From assembly GCA_030847615.1 (NCBI GenBank), contig JAUMIR010000005.1, positions 214,070,645 through 214,134,644 of the forward strand: 64,000 nt of DNA. The letters run 5' to 3'. The DNA is from Gambelia wislizenii (taxonomy: Eukaryota; Chordata; Lepidosauria; Squamata; Crotaphytidae). Both the position numbers and the translations under genes were made by a program. Numbering within the stretch: position 1 is the stretch's first letter; each line of letters opens with the position of its first letter. Positions 24,003 to 35,167 of this stretch are shown here, in pieces. The notes beneath the pieces were generated by a model. That model made no database searches, had not been told where the DNA came from, and saw only the letters and a list, made by a program, of their open reading frames with translations.

Positions 24003-24457
24003 CCATCATAAATTGGATCCAGAAGGTAATAATCGAACCCCAGACAGAAACCAGATCATCTGACAAGTGGCAAGGACTCTTAATCCCTTATTCTAAAGAG
24101 ACACCTGTTTCACCATCTGTTCTGATTTTATAATATTGCTCTTACAACCTGAACCTTACTAAATACTGATAACAAATTAGATAATTAAATAAATGAAGAT
24201 TGGAATAAAATCAACATATATGTTCAAAGTGATATAAATCACAGTTCTGCTTTAGATGTGGCTGATATCACTTCTGATAATAATGGAACATAGAGCAGGA
24301 AGTTCTCAGTGAATCATCATATGGATTTAGCAGTTCACTGAAACATACTGGACATAAGCCACTTAGTACTTTAAATACCTAAATAATTGAGGCATTTGTA
24401 TAACATTAAACTTGCAAGATTAACATCTTACACTTATCTTTCTAATTTGTTCTGCAG

Positions 24458-24600
24458 TTATGATGATCTGGACCCTGAAATACTATCTTTAAACAAGTCA
24501 GGCACCATAGTTGTGACGGCAACAACGGAAGAGCAAATGAAATCTTTTACACCTCCATTTTTCAAAAGAACAACATCAGGAAAAATTAGAAGAAAAGCTG
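24458..24600 (+). CDS. CFAP54: Host gene exon 3 of 14
   Basis: Acceptor TTTGTTCTGCAG, donor GCTG|GTAATG; 143 bases, phase 2 in and phase 1 out. It encodes an acidic start (YDDLDPEILSLNKSG) and a basic end (KRTTSGKIRRKAG). The preceding intron holds the candidate solo LTR at 22.7-24.0 kb. An in-frame reading continues upstream of the acceptor but is not coding by phase. Confidence 0.7.
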
Positions 24601-27135
24601 GTAATGGATATAAATGTACAATAGACAATGTAGTTGTAATCTTGCTTTAGCCAGTTGTTTATTAAAATGAATTAAATATAGATCTTGTTGCACCTTCCCA
24701 GAGGTTGTGAATTTAGCCATCTCAAAGGTTGCAATGATGCTAAAGTTCGTCTTATTGGTAAAGGTGTTTTTTTTAACTGATCCCAAAAGTTTGCTGCAGT
24801 AACAATCTGCTGTGGTCACTGATCTGTTTTGAATGTTGACTTATTTTGGAATGATTTTTAAAAGTGGGTTGACTGAGTAATACATGGGCTAGTGGTATAT
24901 GGACTTTGATTGCGTAGTTTAATGTGTTCGGTATTGCTGTGCACCTATGCCTGACTTTTAAAAATATTTGCAGACATTTTACTGCTCTTCTACTAGCTTG
25001 TACAACAAACCATCATAGTTTACTAAGGATTTAGGAAGATATTTGGGGAGGTGTCAAGGTTTGGGAAGATGGAGCACAGTTCAGCATGAATTCAAGCTTA
25101 TTCATCAAAATGCTATTTTGTTCATCTTATTCTGTGCTTTATTTGTTCTGCGTACCCTTTCCTTCGCAAAAGCATTAGCTGAACCCTGCCTCCACTCTAT
25201 CTTGGTGTCTTGTAATCCATTCTCTGTTGTGCACCATATCTGCATCTGTTTCTGCATTTCTTGATCAAGATGTACCTAGGGTTTCAAATTACAGTTCTGT
25301 TTGTCTGCTTGAATCCCAGCCTAGGCATCCTGCTTCCAGGGCTCTGATGGGTTCTGGGTTCTTGATCCTGTCCTGATTACCTGTCATGGAGTTCTTTATT
25401 TTGTACAGTCCTACCTCAATATTTGTTTTGATTCTGCCTGCCTGTCTTGTTTTAATCTATGTCTATCCTGCATATGGTTTTCGATTTGAGACATGGTCTA
25501 GAAATTTTGATGTCTCACAGTATAGAAAACATTATTTTATTAACATGTGCAAACCATACATCAAGCTTGAGTCAGAGTAGGAATAGACTTTTGTAGATCA
25601 TACCTGTTCTATGACAAGAACTCTGATTTAAAGCATCCCCAAGGGGTGGGGAAGAGGGCTGTTTCATTAACGTGTCCATAGAAAAATATCCACAACCTCT
25701 TAAGGAGCTTGTTTCTTTGCTGAACAATTCCTTTAGTTTAGACTGATGTTATGTTGTTTAAGTATTTCATCTGTTCTTAGGGGATATATGAGTAAATTCA
25801 CAGCTTTTTTGTGAGAGCCGTATAAATATTTGAAAATAGTCTGCATGTTATTTCCTCCTCCTTTTTCTTTTCCTGTAGCCTGAACAGCCATTTTTCTTTT
25901 GCAATTTTCCCCTGTCTGTTCAACGTCCTTTCTGTACTGTGATACCCCAAGTTTTAACACTTGTCTCCTGCTTAATACAGAAAAAGTGAAATGTCACACA
26001 AGTTAGGAAGAATGCTTCACTTGCTGCATCATTCAGTTCATTATCCGTATGATCTCTACATCTTTCTCAAAGTTCTCATGTCTGTTCATTTAATCATGTC
26101 TGTTCATTTTAAAAAACATGTATCTGGTTTTTTAAGGAGAGCTTTCAGTTTATTGTCCATTTTTAAAGATCTCTTTGTTGATTGTCCATTTCAGGAGTAA
26201 TGAGAAGGCTAAAATTAACATAATAAAAGGGGTGTCTTGGTAATAGTTTGCTACTCTTTTAAGAATAGAACATTTCCCTGTGTAATAGAGTTGGCGGAGG
26301 TTAATAGAATTAGGTGAATGTCAAACATCGTATTACTGTACTTACTGTTTGGAAATTGAAGGCATAGCATTGGTTTAACATGAGCCAGCCTTTTTCAGCA
26401 GTAGTTTGACAAAGTAGCTGATTAATTCTAAACCAAAGATTGTTGTAATTTATTCCAGAGAATACAGTTATATCCATATTTTTAAATTATTTCTGTTGTG
26501 TTTATTAATGTACAGCAAATCTTAAAGGCATGTTTTGCAGTGGTTCAAGACTTTGAAGAAGTCTTTAAATATAACCATACTTTAAATATGAGCATGACAA
26601 TTCATTCTGTCAGCTGGTTACTTAAAGCAAATGTCCTGATGTAATCTTTGATTTAAATCAGCTTTACCATTGTACTTGTACCATTAACTACATAACAATG
26701 TAAATGTTCCCTTTTATCTCTGAGCTTTTCTGGGATTAGCTGCCATTATAGCAAAGGGGAAACCCGCTTCCAGTGGCTCTGTTACATCTTCTAAGACATA
26801 ATGCCTGTTTCATATCTTTTGAGATCTGCCACACCATAGAGAGGTTTACCTCTTTATGCCTCTTTTATCAGTGGGCTTGCCAGGTACCCACACTAAGGAA
26901 TACAAAACTCCATTGTTCAGTTCGAAGTAAGTGTAGTATGCTTAAACATTCACTTACAGATAAAGTCTTGTAGAAGGATAGAATCTTTCATAGTTCTTTC
27001 AGATCGGCTTTTCATCTGTGTTTCTGATAAGCTAAATGCACTTAAACAATTCTGGAATCAAGGAAATATTTGTCCCAAATATTCTGCACCTAACAATTTC
27101 TAGAAGTGAAGACTTCCTTGCTCTTCTTTGCTCAG
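24601..27135. other. Intron 3, no feature seen
   Basis: About 2.5 kb of AT-rich sequence. No repeat family or extra exon in a fitting phase was recognised. Confidence 0.4.
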
Positions 27136-27333
27136 ACACATTTGACCCTACTTCCCCTGCCTTCGACTCTGCTCCTTCCTTGTCTGCATCTTACGGTACA
27201 TTGCAGAGTGCTTCCTCAGCCACTGTTTCCAGCTCAAGCCTACTTGACCTCAGTAATTGTCTTACTCCTGAAACTGATGCCATGATGGATCCCACTGATC
27301 TGACTCAACTTTCACCTTCAGTCTCAGATAAAG
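27136..27333 (+). CDS. CFAP54: Host gene exon 4 of 14
   Basis: Acceptor CTTTGCTCAG, donor ATAAAG|GTGGGT; 198 bases, phase 1 in and phase 1 out. It encodes a low-complexity Ser/Thr/Pro/Asp-rich linker (SASSATVSSSSLLDLS), probably disordered. The open frame extends about 100 bases upstream, but the AG at 27,134-27,135 is the only site that keeps phase with exon 3. Confidence 0.68.
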
Positions 27334-28110
27334 GTGGGTTACTATATATTGGTCAAATGTCTAATAGATGAAGAGGAGATCTGAGGTAGAAGGAGTTTTT
27401 AAATCAGCTATTACTTCCTCAGAACAATCATCTGTGCAGTTTGCAGCTAACCCTTTGTTCCATGTTTTCACGCGCTCCATCTCTGCACTTTGTCAACAAA
27501 AGTTTTTAAGAATGGTAGAGTTCCTATGTGGTTTGGGGCAAGTAGTTGTAGAGTCTTTAAGAGGTGAAATATCAAAACTAGAATAGTTGTCAGTGAGTGA
27601 AAGAGTATGGCAGAGTGCATATAAATCAAAACATGACCTGGAGAGTAAAAAGATGTGGGATAGGATGGAATCAACAGGCTTTCCTTGGTGATATGTTTTC
27701 AGACTAAAGGACAGGAACAGATCTGAAAGATATAGAAGAAAGGGGAAGGTAAGTGTTTTCCCATAGTATCTAGCCTGTTCTTCCTGAAAGTTTTTGCTTG
27801 CTCTCCAGGCATGCATTCATTTCATTCCTCTGATCAGATCACCTTGTCAGAAGAACTGACACCTAATCCTCAGTGCTCCCAGATGGAGCTTCCCAGCTTC
27901 TAATGGAGTATCTCCCCGCCTCCAGTTTTATTGAGCCAGTTGATTCTGATTACACTACCAGAATTAATTCTTGAGTTTACTGATCAACATATTCATTGAT
28001 TGTGGATTTGGTTGTTATTCAGTTAAAACTGAATGTTACGTGATACTTACTCGTAGTGTATTTCTTAGGTACAATTGCACCTGTAACTTAAGTATTATTA
28101 TACCAGCATA
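27334..28110. other. First part of intron 4, no feature seen
   Basis: No repeat family recognised; a - strand open stretch at 27,493-27,816 has no family features. Confidence 0.35.
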
Positions 28111-28117
28111 AATATAG

Positions 28118-28425
28118 GGTACTTATTTATTTATTTAATTTATATGCCACCTTTCTCCCAGAATGGGACCTAAGTCAGCTCACAAAAGAACGTCAGTTAA
28201 AATCTACTAATACAATTTTAATAACAATTAAAATCATCATAATTAAAACAATTCAAATTTTTTTTAAAATATACAAAAATTAAGAATAAATAAACACACA
28301 ACCCAATAAAAAAGCCTCTGTAGACACAGTTGCATATTAAAAGCCTGTTTAAACAAAAAGGTTTTTGCCTGCCAGTGAAAGGAAAGCAGTGAGGGGCCCA
28401 GCCTAGCCTCCCGCGGAAGGGCTTT
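28118..28425 (-). mobile_element. L2-like LINE 3' tail
   Basis: TTATTTATTTATTTAATTTA, ATGCCACCTTTCTCCCAGAA and GTCAGCTCACAAAAG match the antisense L2-like tail at 20,250. Confidence 0.65.
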
Positions 28426-28455
28426 CACTCAAAATATAAAGTTTATTTTTCATTA

Positions 28456-28696
28456 CAGTCGGACCCCCATCTCCACAGGGGTTCAGTTCCTGGATATCAG
28501 AAACTGTGGATAATAGCAAACCCTATTAAAATACAGCACTTCCAGTAAAAGTTGTGTTGGAGGGCCTTGAAGATGCCTAGAGAGGATGTCTCTCTAGGCA
28601 TTTTCCAGCATGACTCTATGGTATGTGTCCCTATTTTGTGTCCCATGGATAACTGAAACCACTGATATTGGTTCCACTGATATGGGGGTCCGACAG
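28456..28696. mobile_element. Pogo/Tigger-like MITE, 241 bases
   Basis: Left end CAGTCGGACCCCCATCTCC; right end GATATGGGGGTCCGACAG, its near-perfect inverse. TA flanks both ends (28,454-28,455 and 28,697-28,698), as expected for Tc1/mariner-superfamily elements. No transposase. Confidence 0.78.
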
Positions 28697-28835
28697 TATA
28701 AGCAAATACTGTTTTGCTAGAAACAAATTTGTACAAAACTTTTACTAATTACAATAAATTTGGTCACAACTATTACTAATTACATGGTCTCACATAACTT
28801 AATTCAAGAAAAGTGATACCTTACTTTGGTTTTAG

Positions 28836-28984
28836 ACACAGATTTCTCTTCTGAGCCTTCTGCAAGAGATGCTCCTCGAACAGTTCAAGGGCATCAGACC
28901 ATCAAGGAACGTGAAAGAGCTCTCTGTTACTCTGCCATGATGGACCACTTTGCTAAAATTTTTCTTCATTTTAGAAGAGCTGTG
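28836..28984 (+). CDS. CFAP54: Host gene exon 5 of 14
   Basis: Acceptor TTTGGTTTTAG, donor GCTGTG|GTAATG; 149 bases, phase 1 in and phase 0 out. It encodes KERERALCYSAMMDHFAKIF and LHFRRAV, which runs straight into the AHRGGHW segment of exon 6. The downstream intron (28,985-33,860) carries the L1 insertion. Confidence 0.74.
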
Positions 28985-29780
28985 GTAATGTCTTCTTGAA
29001 TTACTATTTTTACTATATTTATCTATCAACTTTTAGTAGAGAAAATCAGTATTGGTTTCATATACTTCTTGTAAACTAGTGATCTCTTTGCAGTGTCAGT
29101 GGGGTCTAAATAGAGTGCTCCTGACTCGTAAAAGTTCAAGAGTTCCTGGGAAAGCTCAGCAAGACTCCACCTGGCCTTCTACTTACTTTTGGTCACCTTC
29201 CTGTTTCATACTTCACTCCATTTTTGAACATTAACTAAATGGATTAGGTAGGGTCAGAAGTGTACAATGAGATAAAAGGGGAGGATTTTTTAGCTTTTTT
29301 CTTCAATAATTCATGGGTGTGTGTGCTAGTTATATGGCATCCAAAGGTTCTTCACACGTTCTTCCTATTATTTCTGGGACTGTGTGGGGAGGAGTCCTAC
29401 TGCAGCAGAGGTGGGAAGTGTCTACGGGTCTGGGTAGAGTCAGTTTTGGGACCCGACACAGGCAACACCAGCCCTTTAGAATGAAGTCAGACATGATCAC
29501 ACACACACAATGTTTCACTAAAGTATGGCAAGGAATTGGACTCTTAATGCATTTGTGGACTGCATGCTCTGTTTTGAAGGTGAATGGTATCTCCCAGAAC
29601 TTATGGGAAGGTAATTCTCCAGTTGTTCCATGCTAATTTTTTTGTGGTGGTGGGTGTTCTGGGGGATGTGCTGATAGGTGCAACCCACGGCCTGTGTGTT
29701 ATCCACACCTGCATTTCAGAAGTTGTTTAATCTTTCCACATAGTTTGAAGAATAGTGCTGAGAAAGCTGTAGGAATTCCA
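28985..29780. other. Intron 5 start, no feature seen
   Basis: No recognised repeat or coding signal apart from a short (CA)n near 29,501. Confidence 0.35.
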
Positions 29781-29784
29781 TGAT

Positions 29785-30135
29785 TCTTTTTCAGGCTGTG
29801 GAACTCCCTTCCATAGGAGACTAGGCTGGCCCCTTTTCTATTTTCCTTCCGCTGGAAAATGAAGACCTTTTTATTCAGAAAGGCTTTTGGCCATTAAGAG
29901 AAGGACCTTTTATTGATGGGTGCTATACTTCTCTTTTCTTGTTATGCTTTTAAATGCTTTTGAATTTAAACTCATTGTTAGGTTGTAATAGTATACCGTG
30001 TTTAGTTGTTTTAAAAATAGTTATTCAGTGTTATAACTGATATGTTATTTCATTGTATTTTTGTTTTAATTTGTGTTCTAAGCCATTTTGGGTCTTGCGC
30101 TGGGAGAGGATATAAATACATATACAAACAAATTT
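29785..30135 (+). mobile_element. L2-like LINE 3' end
   Basis: The + strand holds the last residues of the L2-like protein (WNSLP, then APFLFSFRWKMKTFLFRKAF-like reading). After them comes the 3' tail: TTTTAATTTGTGTTCTAAGC, GGGAGAGGATATAAATAC. Confidence 0.65.
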
Positions 30136-30491
30136 ATATTATCACATGGGAATAATAAAGGTGATCACCACTGTGGTTACCATCTTCAGTCAAGTCAAGG
30201 AAGGGGCACCACTTCAATAGCCTAGGTGTCACTCGGATATGATAGCGTCAGTAAGAAACAGCATGAATTAGAGAACACTTCCAAGCCTTCTTATGCTAGA
30301 ACAGACTGAAACAGGCTGAAATAAGAGTTTCTGAGTAGTTTGTTGCTAAAGAAACCAGGGTGTTAGTGCCAGCAGATGTGGCTGGCCTGAAATAGTGCAT
30401 TAGACTAAAGGAGCAAGTCCCCAAACCAAATGGATCACAGAAACTCCAGGAGGAGCTATAAAGCATATAATGTGCAGATACTTTTGGCTTC

Positions 30492-32591
30492 TTGAGTAAC
30501 AGACAGGCAAAACACAACATCAGGATTATCTTAGATATAATGGAATACTATGACACTCATATTGGTAAAAAAATGGCAATGCTTTTTCTGGATGCCGAAA
30601 AAGCTTTTGATAATGTAAACTGGACATTCATGAAGTCAATATTGCATAAAATGGAAGTAGGGGAAAGCTTTCAAAAATGGATCAATCAAATTTACAACGA
30701 TCAAAGTGCTAGAATAATAGTAAATGGCGACATGACAGAAAAGATAAATATTAGAAAGGGCACAAGGCAAGGGTGCCCCCTCTCCCCTCTCCTCTTTGTT
30801 ATGGTGATAGAAATATTGATAAACAACATAAGAGCAAACACGAATATAAAAGGTGCCAAAGTCAAAGGTTTCGAAAACAAGATAAGGGCATACGCGGACG
30901 ATCTGGTAATAATACTAGAGGAACCGATAGAACAACTGGAAGAGTTGGGGAAGACACTACAAGAATTTGCAAACGTGTCCGGGTTCAAAATCAATAAAGA
31001 TAAAACAATAGTCCTAACAAAAAATACAACTAACAGTGAGGAAATACAAATACAAAAAACAACAAGCTATAAAGTAGAGAAAAAGGTTAAATACCTGGGG
31101 ATATGGGTAACAAAGAGGAACCTGGATCTATATGATAACAACTACGGAAAGCTATGGAAAGAAATAAAAGAAGATCTAAGTAAATGGTCTAGAATGAACC
31201 TTTCATTTTTCGGCAGAATTGCCGCAATCAAAATGAACATTCTACCAAGATTCATGTACTTGTTCCAAAACATCCCCATCATTCATAATAATAAGTGCTT
31301 TAGAAATTGGGAAAAAGAGTTACTGAAATTTTTATGGCAAGGTAAAAAACCAAGAATCTCAATAAAATTACTAAAGGAAAGGAAAGAAAGAGGCGGTTGC
31401 GCGCTACCAGACTTACAGCTTTACTACCAGGCGTGCGTGCTAACCTGGATCGAAGACTGGATCACGCTGAGCAATAGAAGACTGTTAGCTTTGGAAGGTA
31501 CAACGCTGCGGTATGGATGGCACGCGTACTTATGCTATAATAAAAGGAAAGACAATAAAGAATTCGATTTACACTGTATAAGGAAAGCTCTGCTGAATAC
31601 ATGGATAAGTATAAAGAAAAAATTCTATAAAAATATCCCATTGTGGACCTCAACAGAAGAGGCTTTTTTTGGAAGAACTAAAGAGACGGGAGAAGCTTGG
31701 CTTAAATATAGAGATATTATAGAAAGAGATGAACACGGGTCTATACAAATAAAATCCAAAGATTAGCTAGCGGAAAAAGGTGTCAAATTAAACTGGTTCC
31801 AATATAAACAGATTTATGAAAAATTTAAGATGGATATGAAATTAGAAAACTTTGAATTAGAAACAAATAAGATAGACGAGATTATTTTTGGTCATAGTAA
31901 GAAGCATATATCAAAATACTATAATATGTTACTTGAAAGAGAACTGGAAGACGAAATAATCAAAGATCAAATGATAAGATGGGCACAAGACATTGGACAA
32001 ACCATCGAATTAGAAAAATGGGAAAAATCTTGGTTAAACACTCAAAAATTTACATCAGCCCAAAGCTTAAAAGAAAATTATACAAAAACATTTGCAAGAT
32101 GGTACTTGACACCTGTAAAGATGAATAAAATCTACAAGACATGTCCACAAACATGTTGGAAATGTGAACAAGCGAAGGGAACCTTATATCATACATGGTG
32201 GACATGCCAAAAAGCACAAGAATATTGGAAAACAATTCACACAATGATTAATGAAATCTTTGGAATTAGATTTCCTATGAGGCCCCAGCTGTACTTACTG
32301 AATATGTTGGACCCAATTGAGCCAAAGATAGTGAAGGAATACTGGAGAGTTATATTATACATGACATCAGCTGCCAGAATTCTCTATGCGGCAAAATGGA
32401 AAAGAAAGGAAATACCCACGACAGAGGACTGGTTGATAAGAATGAGAGATATGATGGAAATGGACTGGCTTACTGCAAGGCTCAAAGATACTCCGACAGA
32501 GAAGACAGAGAAAGAATGGCTGCCGATGCAAAAATATTGGGAGATAAAATGGAAAAATCTGGTCAACTTGGACCTCTGGAATGTTTTGTAA
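30492..32591 (+). pseudogene. L1 ORF2 protein fragment (RT to C-terminal Cys motif), one stop
   Basis: This is the reverse transcriptase of an L1-clade LINE. RQAKHNIRIILDIMEYYDTH is RT motif 1 region, MLFLDAEKAFDNVNW the first catalytic Asp, GTRQGCPLSPLLF motif B, and IRAYADDLVIILEEP the catalytic box (intact, near 30,885). FFGRIAAIKMNILPRFMYLF and KERGGCALPDLQLYY mark the thumb and linker. The C-terminus has CWKCEQAKGTLYHTWWTC, a C-x2-C-x8-H-x4-C motif, near 32,155-32,208. A single in-frame TAG at 31,764-31,766 breaks a frame of about 700 codons. The endonuclease domain and ORF1 are missing, lost by 5' truncation. Confidence 0.9.
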
Positions 32592-32805
32592 ATAACACAA
32601 ACTTAGAAATGTACAGGTCCAAGTTAACACTAAGGTTCTGATTAGATTAGTAGAATTCAGATGAAATCTAAGTTAGAGGCATTCTGTAATTATTAGTTCA
32701 AAGGGAAAAGTTTGTAAGATCTGGGAGGTATCGGTAAGGGAAAAGGAATAAAGGGTAAAGGATTCTAAAATTATGTACAGAAAAGAAGGTAAATATTAAC
32801 CATGC

Positions 32806-32832
32806 TTTTTTTTTTTTTTTTTTTTTTTTTTT
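32806..32832 (+). repeat. T27 homopolymer inside the L1 insert
   Basis: An uninterrupted run of 27 T between the L1 3' region and an unexplained 438-base segment. Confidence 0.95.
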
Positions 32833-33299
32833 GGTGGTTAAAGTCCGAAATCACCTGGTAGACAACCAGACTATGGCTTGTCTCCCCAATTTCTGCCACC
32901 CTTTTTCTCAGCTGAAGAAACAGACCAGGGACAAACTACAGCCACAGGTTCAAGTGCTACAACAAACCATGTCTTAAACAAGCCAGAATTTGTTAGCCAA
33001 AAACAAACTCTAGATTCAGATTTTGCCTTATCGGTGGTTTTACCAACTATGGCTTGTTAGCAGACATCACTTTAGACATCACAAAAAGCTACACAGTATT
33101 TCACAGTATTTCAGATATTGATTCCACTGATTCCAACAAATCCACTCTAGATATTATAAAATGAACTGTCTTGTCTTGAAGCACTTTAAAGATTAGCAGA
33201 CATATCACTGTATATGTTTTTGTGGGCTAGAGTACTCTGAGTGTATAGCATAATAAACTGGTTAAACTTCAAAAAAAAAAAATAATGTGCAGATACTTT

Positions 33300-33860
33300 G
33301 TAATCAAGTACACCCATGCATGGCATCATGCAGTTTCTGATAGTCAAGTGCTTCAGTTTAGGCCAGGGATGGGAAACTGCACAGGGAATAGGAGCCAGTT
33401 TTCACTACTTATCCCCCTGTGGGCTGCATCCACCAGTCCTGTCCCGTAAGTACCTCCATATTCAGCAGTATATTGGCCCCAATGGCACTGGGAAGTGGCA
33501 CAATGCCACTTCTGTTTGCCACATTAGCTAATACATAGCTGAATGCGAAATTACTTGGGGGTTTGGGCTTCTGGGGGTGTAAAAGGGTGTTTTGATGTCA
33601 GATTTGTTTGGTTTTTTGAGTGAAAATAACCTGAAAATTGCACCTCCCCAAAAGTGGGTGGGATTTTGAAGTTCCAGGGGAGAGACTGGAGAAGCTTTAG
33701 GGACAGCAAAAGTGGGGTTTGTTGGAGCTACTGCAGGAATGCATGCTTCAGAGCAAAGTTTTTAAGAACTGCACATAATTATTTATATTGTAATGTTAAA
33801 GCTATGAAAAGTCCCTGCCTCCCACTCTTCACATCTTAATTCTGATACATTATAATGCAG
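33300..33860. other. Rest of intron 5, no feature seen
   Basis: Contains a GC-richer unclassified segment near 33,360-33,730 with no coding signal. Confidence 0.35.
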
Positions 33861-34088
33861 GTTATCGCTCATCGTGGTGGCCACTGGACATTGCTTCAGA
33901 ATGCATGCCGAGACCTTTGGAACTACACCCAGGAAGTACAGTCCATCATTAAACATTCACCATCTTTTAATGCACCATTTCCTATTACCAAGGAGCTTTT
34001 CCATAACACCATTTGGCTATCATATTATATGGCATCAGATGCATTGATTGACATGATGGTTGATCTCCAAACTAGTAATTCTGTGAAG
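33861..34088 (+). CDS. CFAP54: Host gene exon 6 of 14
   Basis: Acceptor ATTATAATGCAG, donor GTGAAG|GTAATT; 228 bases, phase 0 in and out. This is the most diagnostic exon. It encodes VIAHRGGHWTLLQNACRDLW, followed by a helix-rich stretch with ELFHNTIWLSYYMASDALID. The tryptophan-rich helical pattern resembles TPR-like repeats of large ciliary proteins and is the main reason for the CFAP54 call. Confidence 0.76.
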
Positions 34089-34469
34089 GTAATTTTTTTT
34101 AATGTGGTATTATATTATTTTTATTTTATATTTTACAACCAAGCAAGAAAAGGTTAACAAAATTGTATTCTCAAAGGAGAATTTCGCATATCAAGAAAAG
34201 TTGGATTACCAGTGGGACAGGAAGAATTGGTTCTTGATATACATTGGAAGATTTTGTGTGGGACCTGTAGTGAGTTGGAAACTCTGCCTCCAGACAGATA
34301 TGTTTGGGAGGCCTAGTTATCATCATGGCCAAACATAATAGCTTTCCAGTGGTAGAGTAAGGGTTAATTTGTATCAGCAACTTTGATACGTTTTTTATGA
34401 TCTGAAATTAGAAATCCCCACCCCAAAAGGTGGATCCCTATCTTAATACTCTCTGTTTTCAATTCACAG

Positions 34470-34693
34470 ATTATTGAAGCTGAAGGAGATTTCTGTGTTC
34501 CAAGCTGTGTAGGAGGCATTGGTGATGATGATGGTGGTTCTAATCTTTCTTTCCAATACCCATTTGATGATGTGAATGTTGTTGATTTGCATGGAGTATG
34601 TAATGTGGTCCTTCGAACTATTGAGATTCTATTTCATTTGAAGAAGTGGGAATCACTAGTATACATTGCCATGCAGTTTAACACAATTACACA
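34470..34693 (+). CDS. CFAP54: Host gene exon 7 of 14
   Basis: Acceptor TTTCAATTCACAG, donor ACA|GTAGGT; 224 bases, phase 0 in and phase 2 out. It encodes IIEAEGDFCVPSCVGGIGDD, then a conserved-looking helical part (LRTIEILFHLKKWESLVYIA). An in-frame TAG overlaps the donor, so the exon must end at 34,693. This also gives the correct phase for exon 8. Confidence 0.75.
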
Positions 34694-34780
34694 GTAGGTA
34701 ACATGTACAATTCTTCCAGATTATTTATTTGGAATATGACTAGGTTTTTTTATTTCATGCTTTTGTCTTCTTTTTTTCAG

Positions 34781-34913
34781 TGAGAGATATACAGAGCAAA
34801 TTACTTCTTTAATGGTGTTTGCTCAGAGACAGTTGCAGGAAAAAATACAATCCAGGGATTCTGATGGCCTGCAGCCTTGTTTCAAACATCTTGTAACTAA
34901 TACTGGAGAGAAG
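34781..34913 (+). CDS. CFAP54: Host gene exon 8 of 14
   Basis: Acceptor CTTTTTTTCAG, donor GAGAAG|GTAAAA; 133 bases, phase 2 in and phase 0 out. It encodes ERYTEQITSLMVFAQRQLQE and a short tail ending in NTGEK. The intron before it is only 87 bases, the shortest in the gene. Confidence 0.74.
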
Positions 34914-34967
34914 GTAAAAAAAAAATAGATGTGATAAAGTAGGTGGAAGATTGCATTTTAAATTTGT

Positions 34968-35160
34968 TGTTCTTAATTGCCATCAAGTTGACTTTGATTT
35001 ATGGTGATTCTATGAACAAGAGGCCTCCAAGTCAGCCTGTTATCAACAGACCTGTTCAGGTCTTGTAAGCTCAGAGCTGTGGCTTCCTTGATTGAGCCTA
35101 TCTGCCTGTAATGCAGTCTTTCCCTTTTCCTACTGCCTTCCATTTTACCAAGTATTATTG
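34968..35160 (-). mobile_element. BovB-like LINE 3' end
   Basis: TTGCCATCAAGTTGACTTTG, TTATGGTGATTCTATGAACA and GTGGCTTCCTTGATTGAGCC are antisense to the BovB-like 3' end (short C-terminal coding stretch plus tail). Confidence 0.65.
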
Positions 35161-35167
35161 TTTTTAC

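Larger units (their letters stand above)
30467..33299 (+). mobile_element. L1 LINE insertion on +, 5'-truncated, with 18-bp target duplication
   Basis: The duplication ATAATGTGCAGATACTTT lies at 30,467-30,484 and 33,282-33,299. The insert (30,485-33,281) starts inside the RT domain of ORF2 and ends in an A11 tract at 33,271-33,281. It contains ORF2 to 32,591, about 210 bases of 3' sequence, a T27 run (32,806-32,832) and a further 438-base segment before the A-tail. The insertion lies in intron 5 of the host gene in sense orientation. The intact duplication and near-open frame indicate a fairly recent event. Confidence 0.93.

Noticed and set aside
27036..27135. Upstream extension of exon 4, or an alternative start
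   Set aside because: The AG at 27,134-27,135 matches the phase from exon 3; the upstream part has intron-like composition.
30492..31766. Long open frame of 424 codons as a possible host gene
   Set aside because: It carries L1 RT motifs (AYADD, GTRQGCPLSPLLF) and lies inside an 18-bp target duplication with an A-tail; it is an L1 fragment.
31764..31766. In-frame TAG in L1 ORF2 as programmed readthrough
   Set aside because: A single random nonsense mutation in a 5'-truncated, non-functional copy is simpler.
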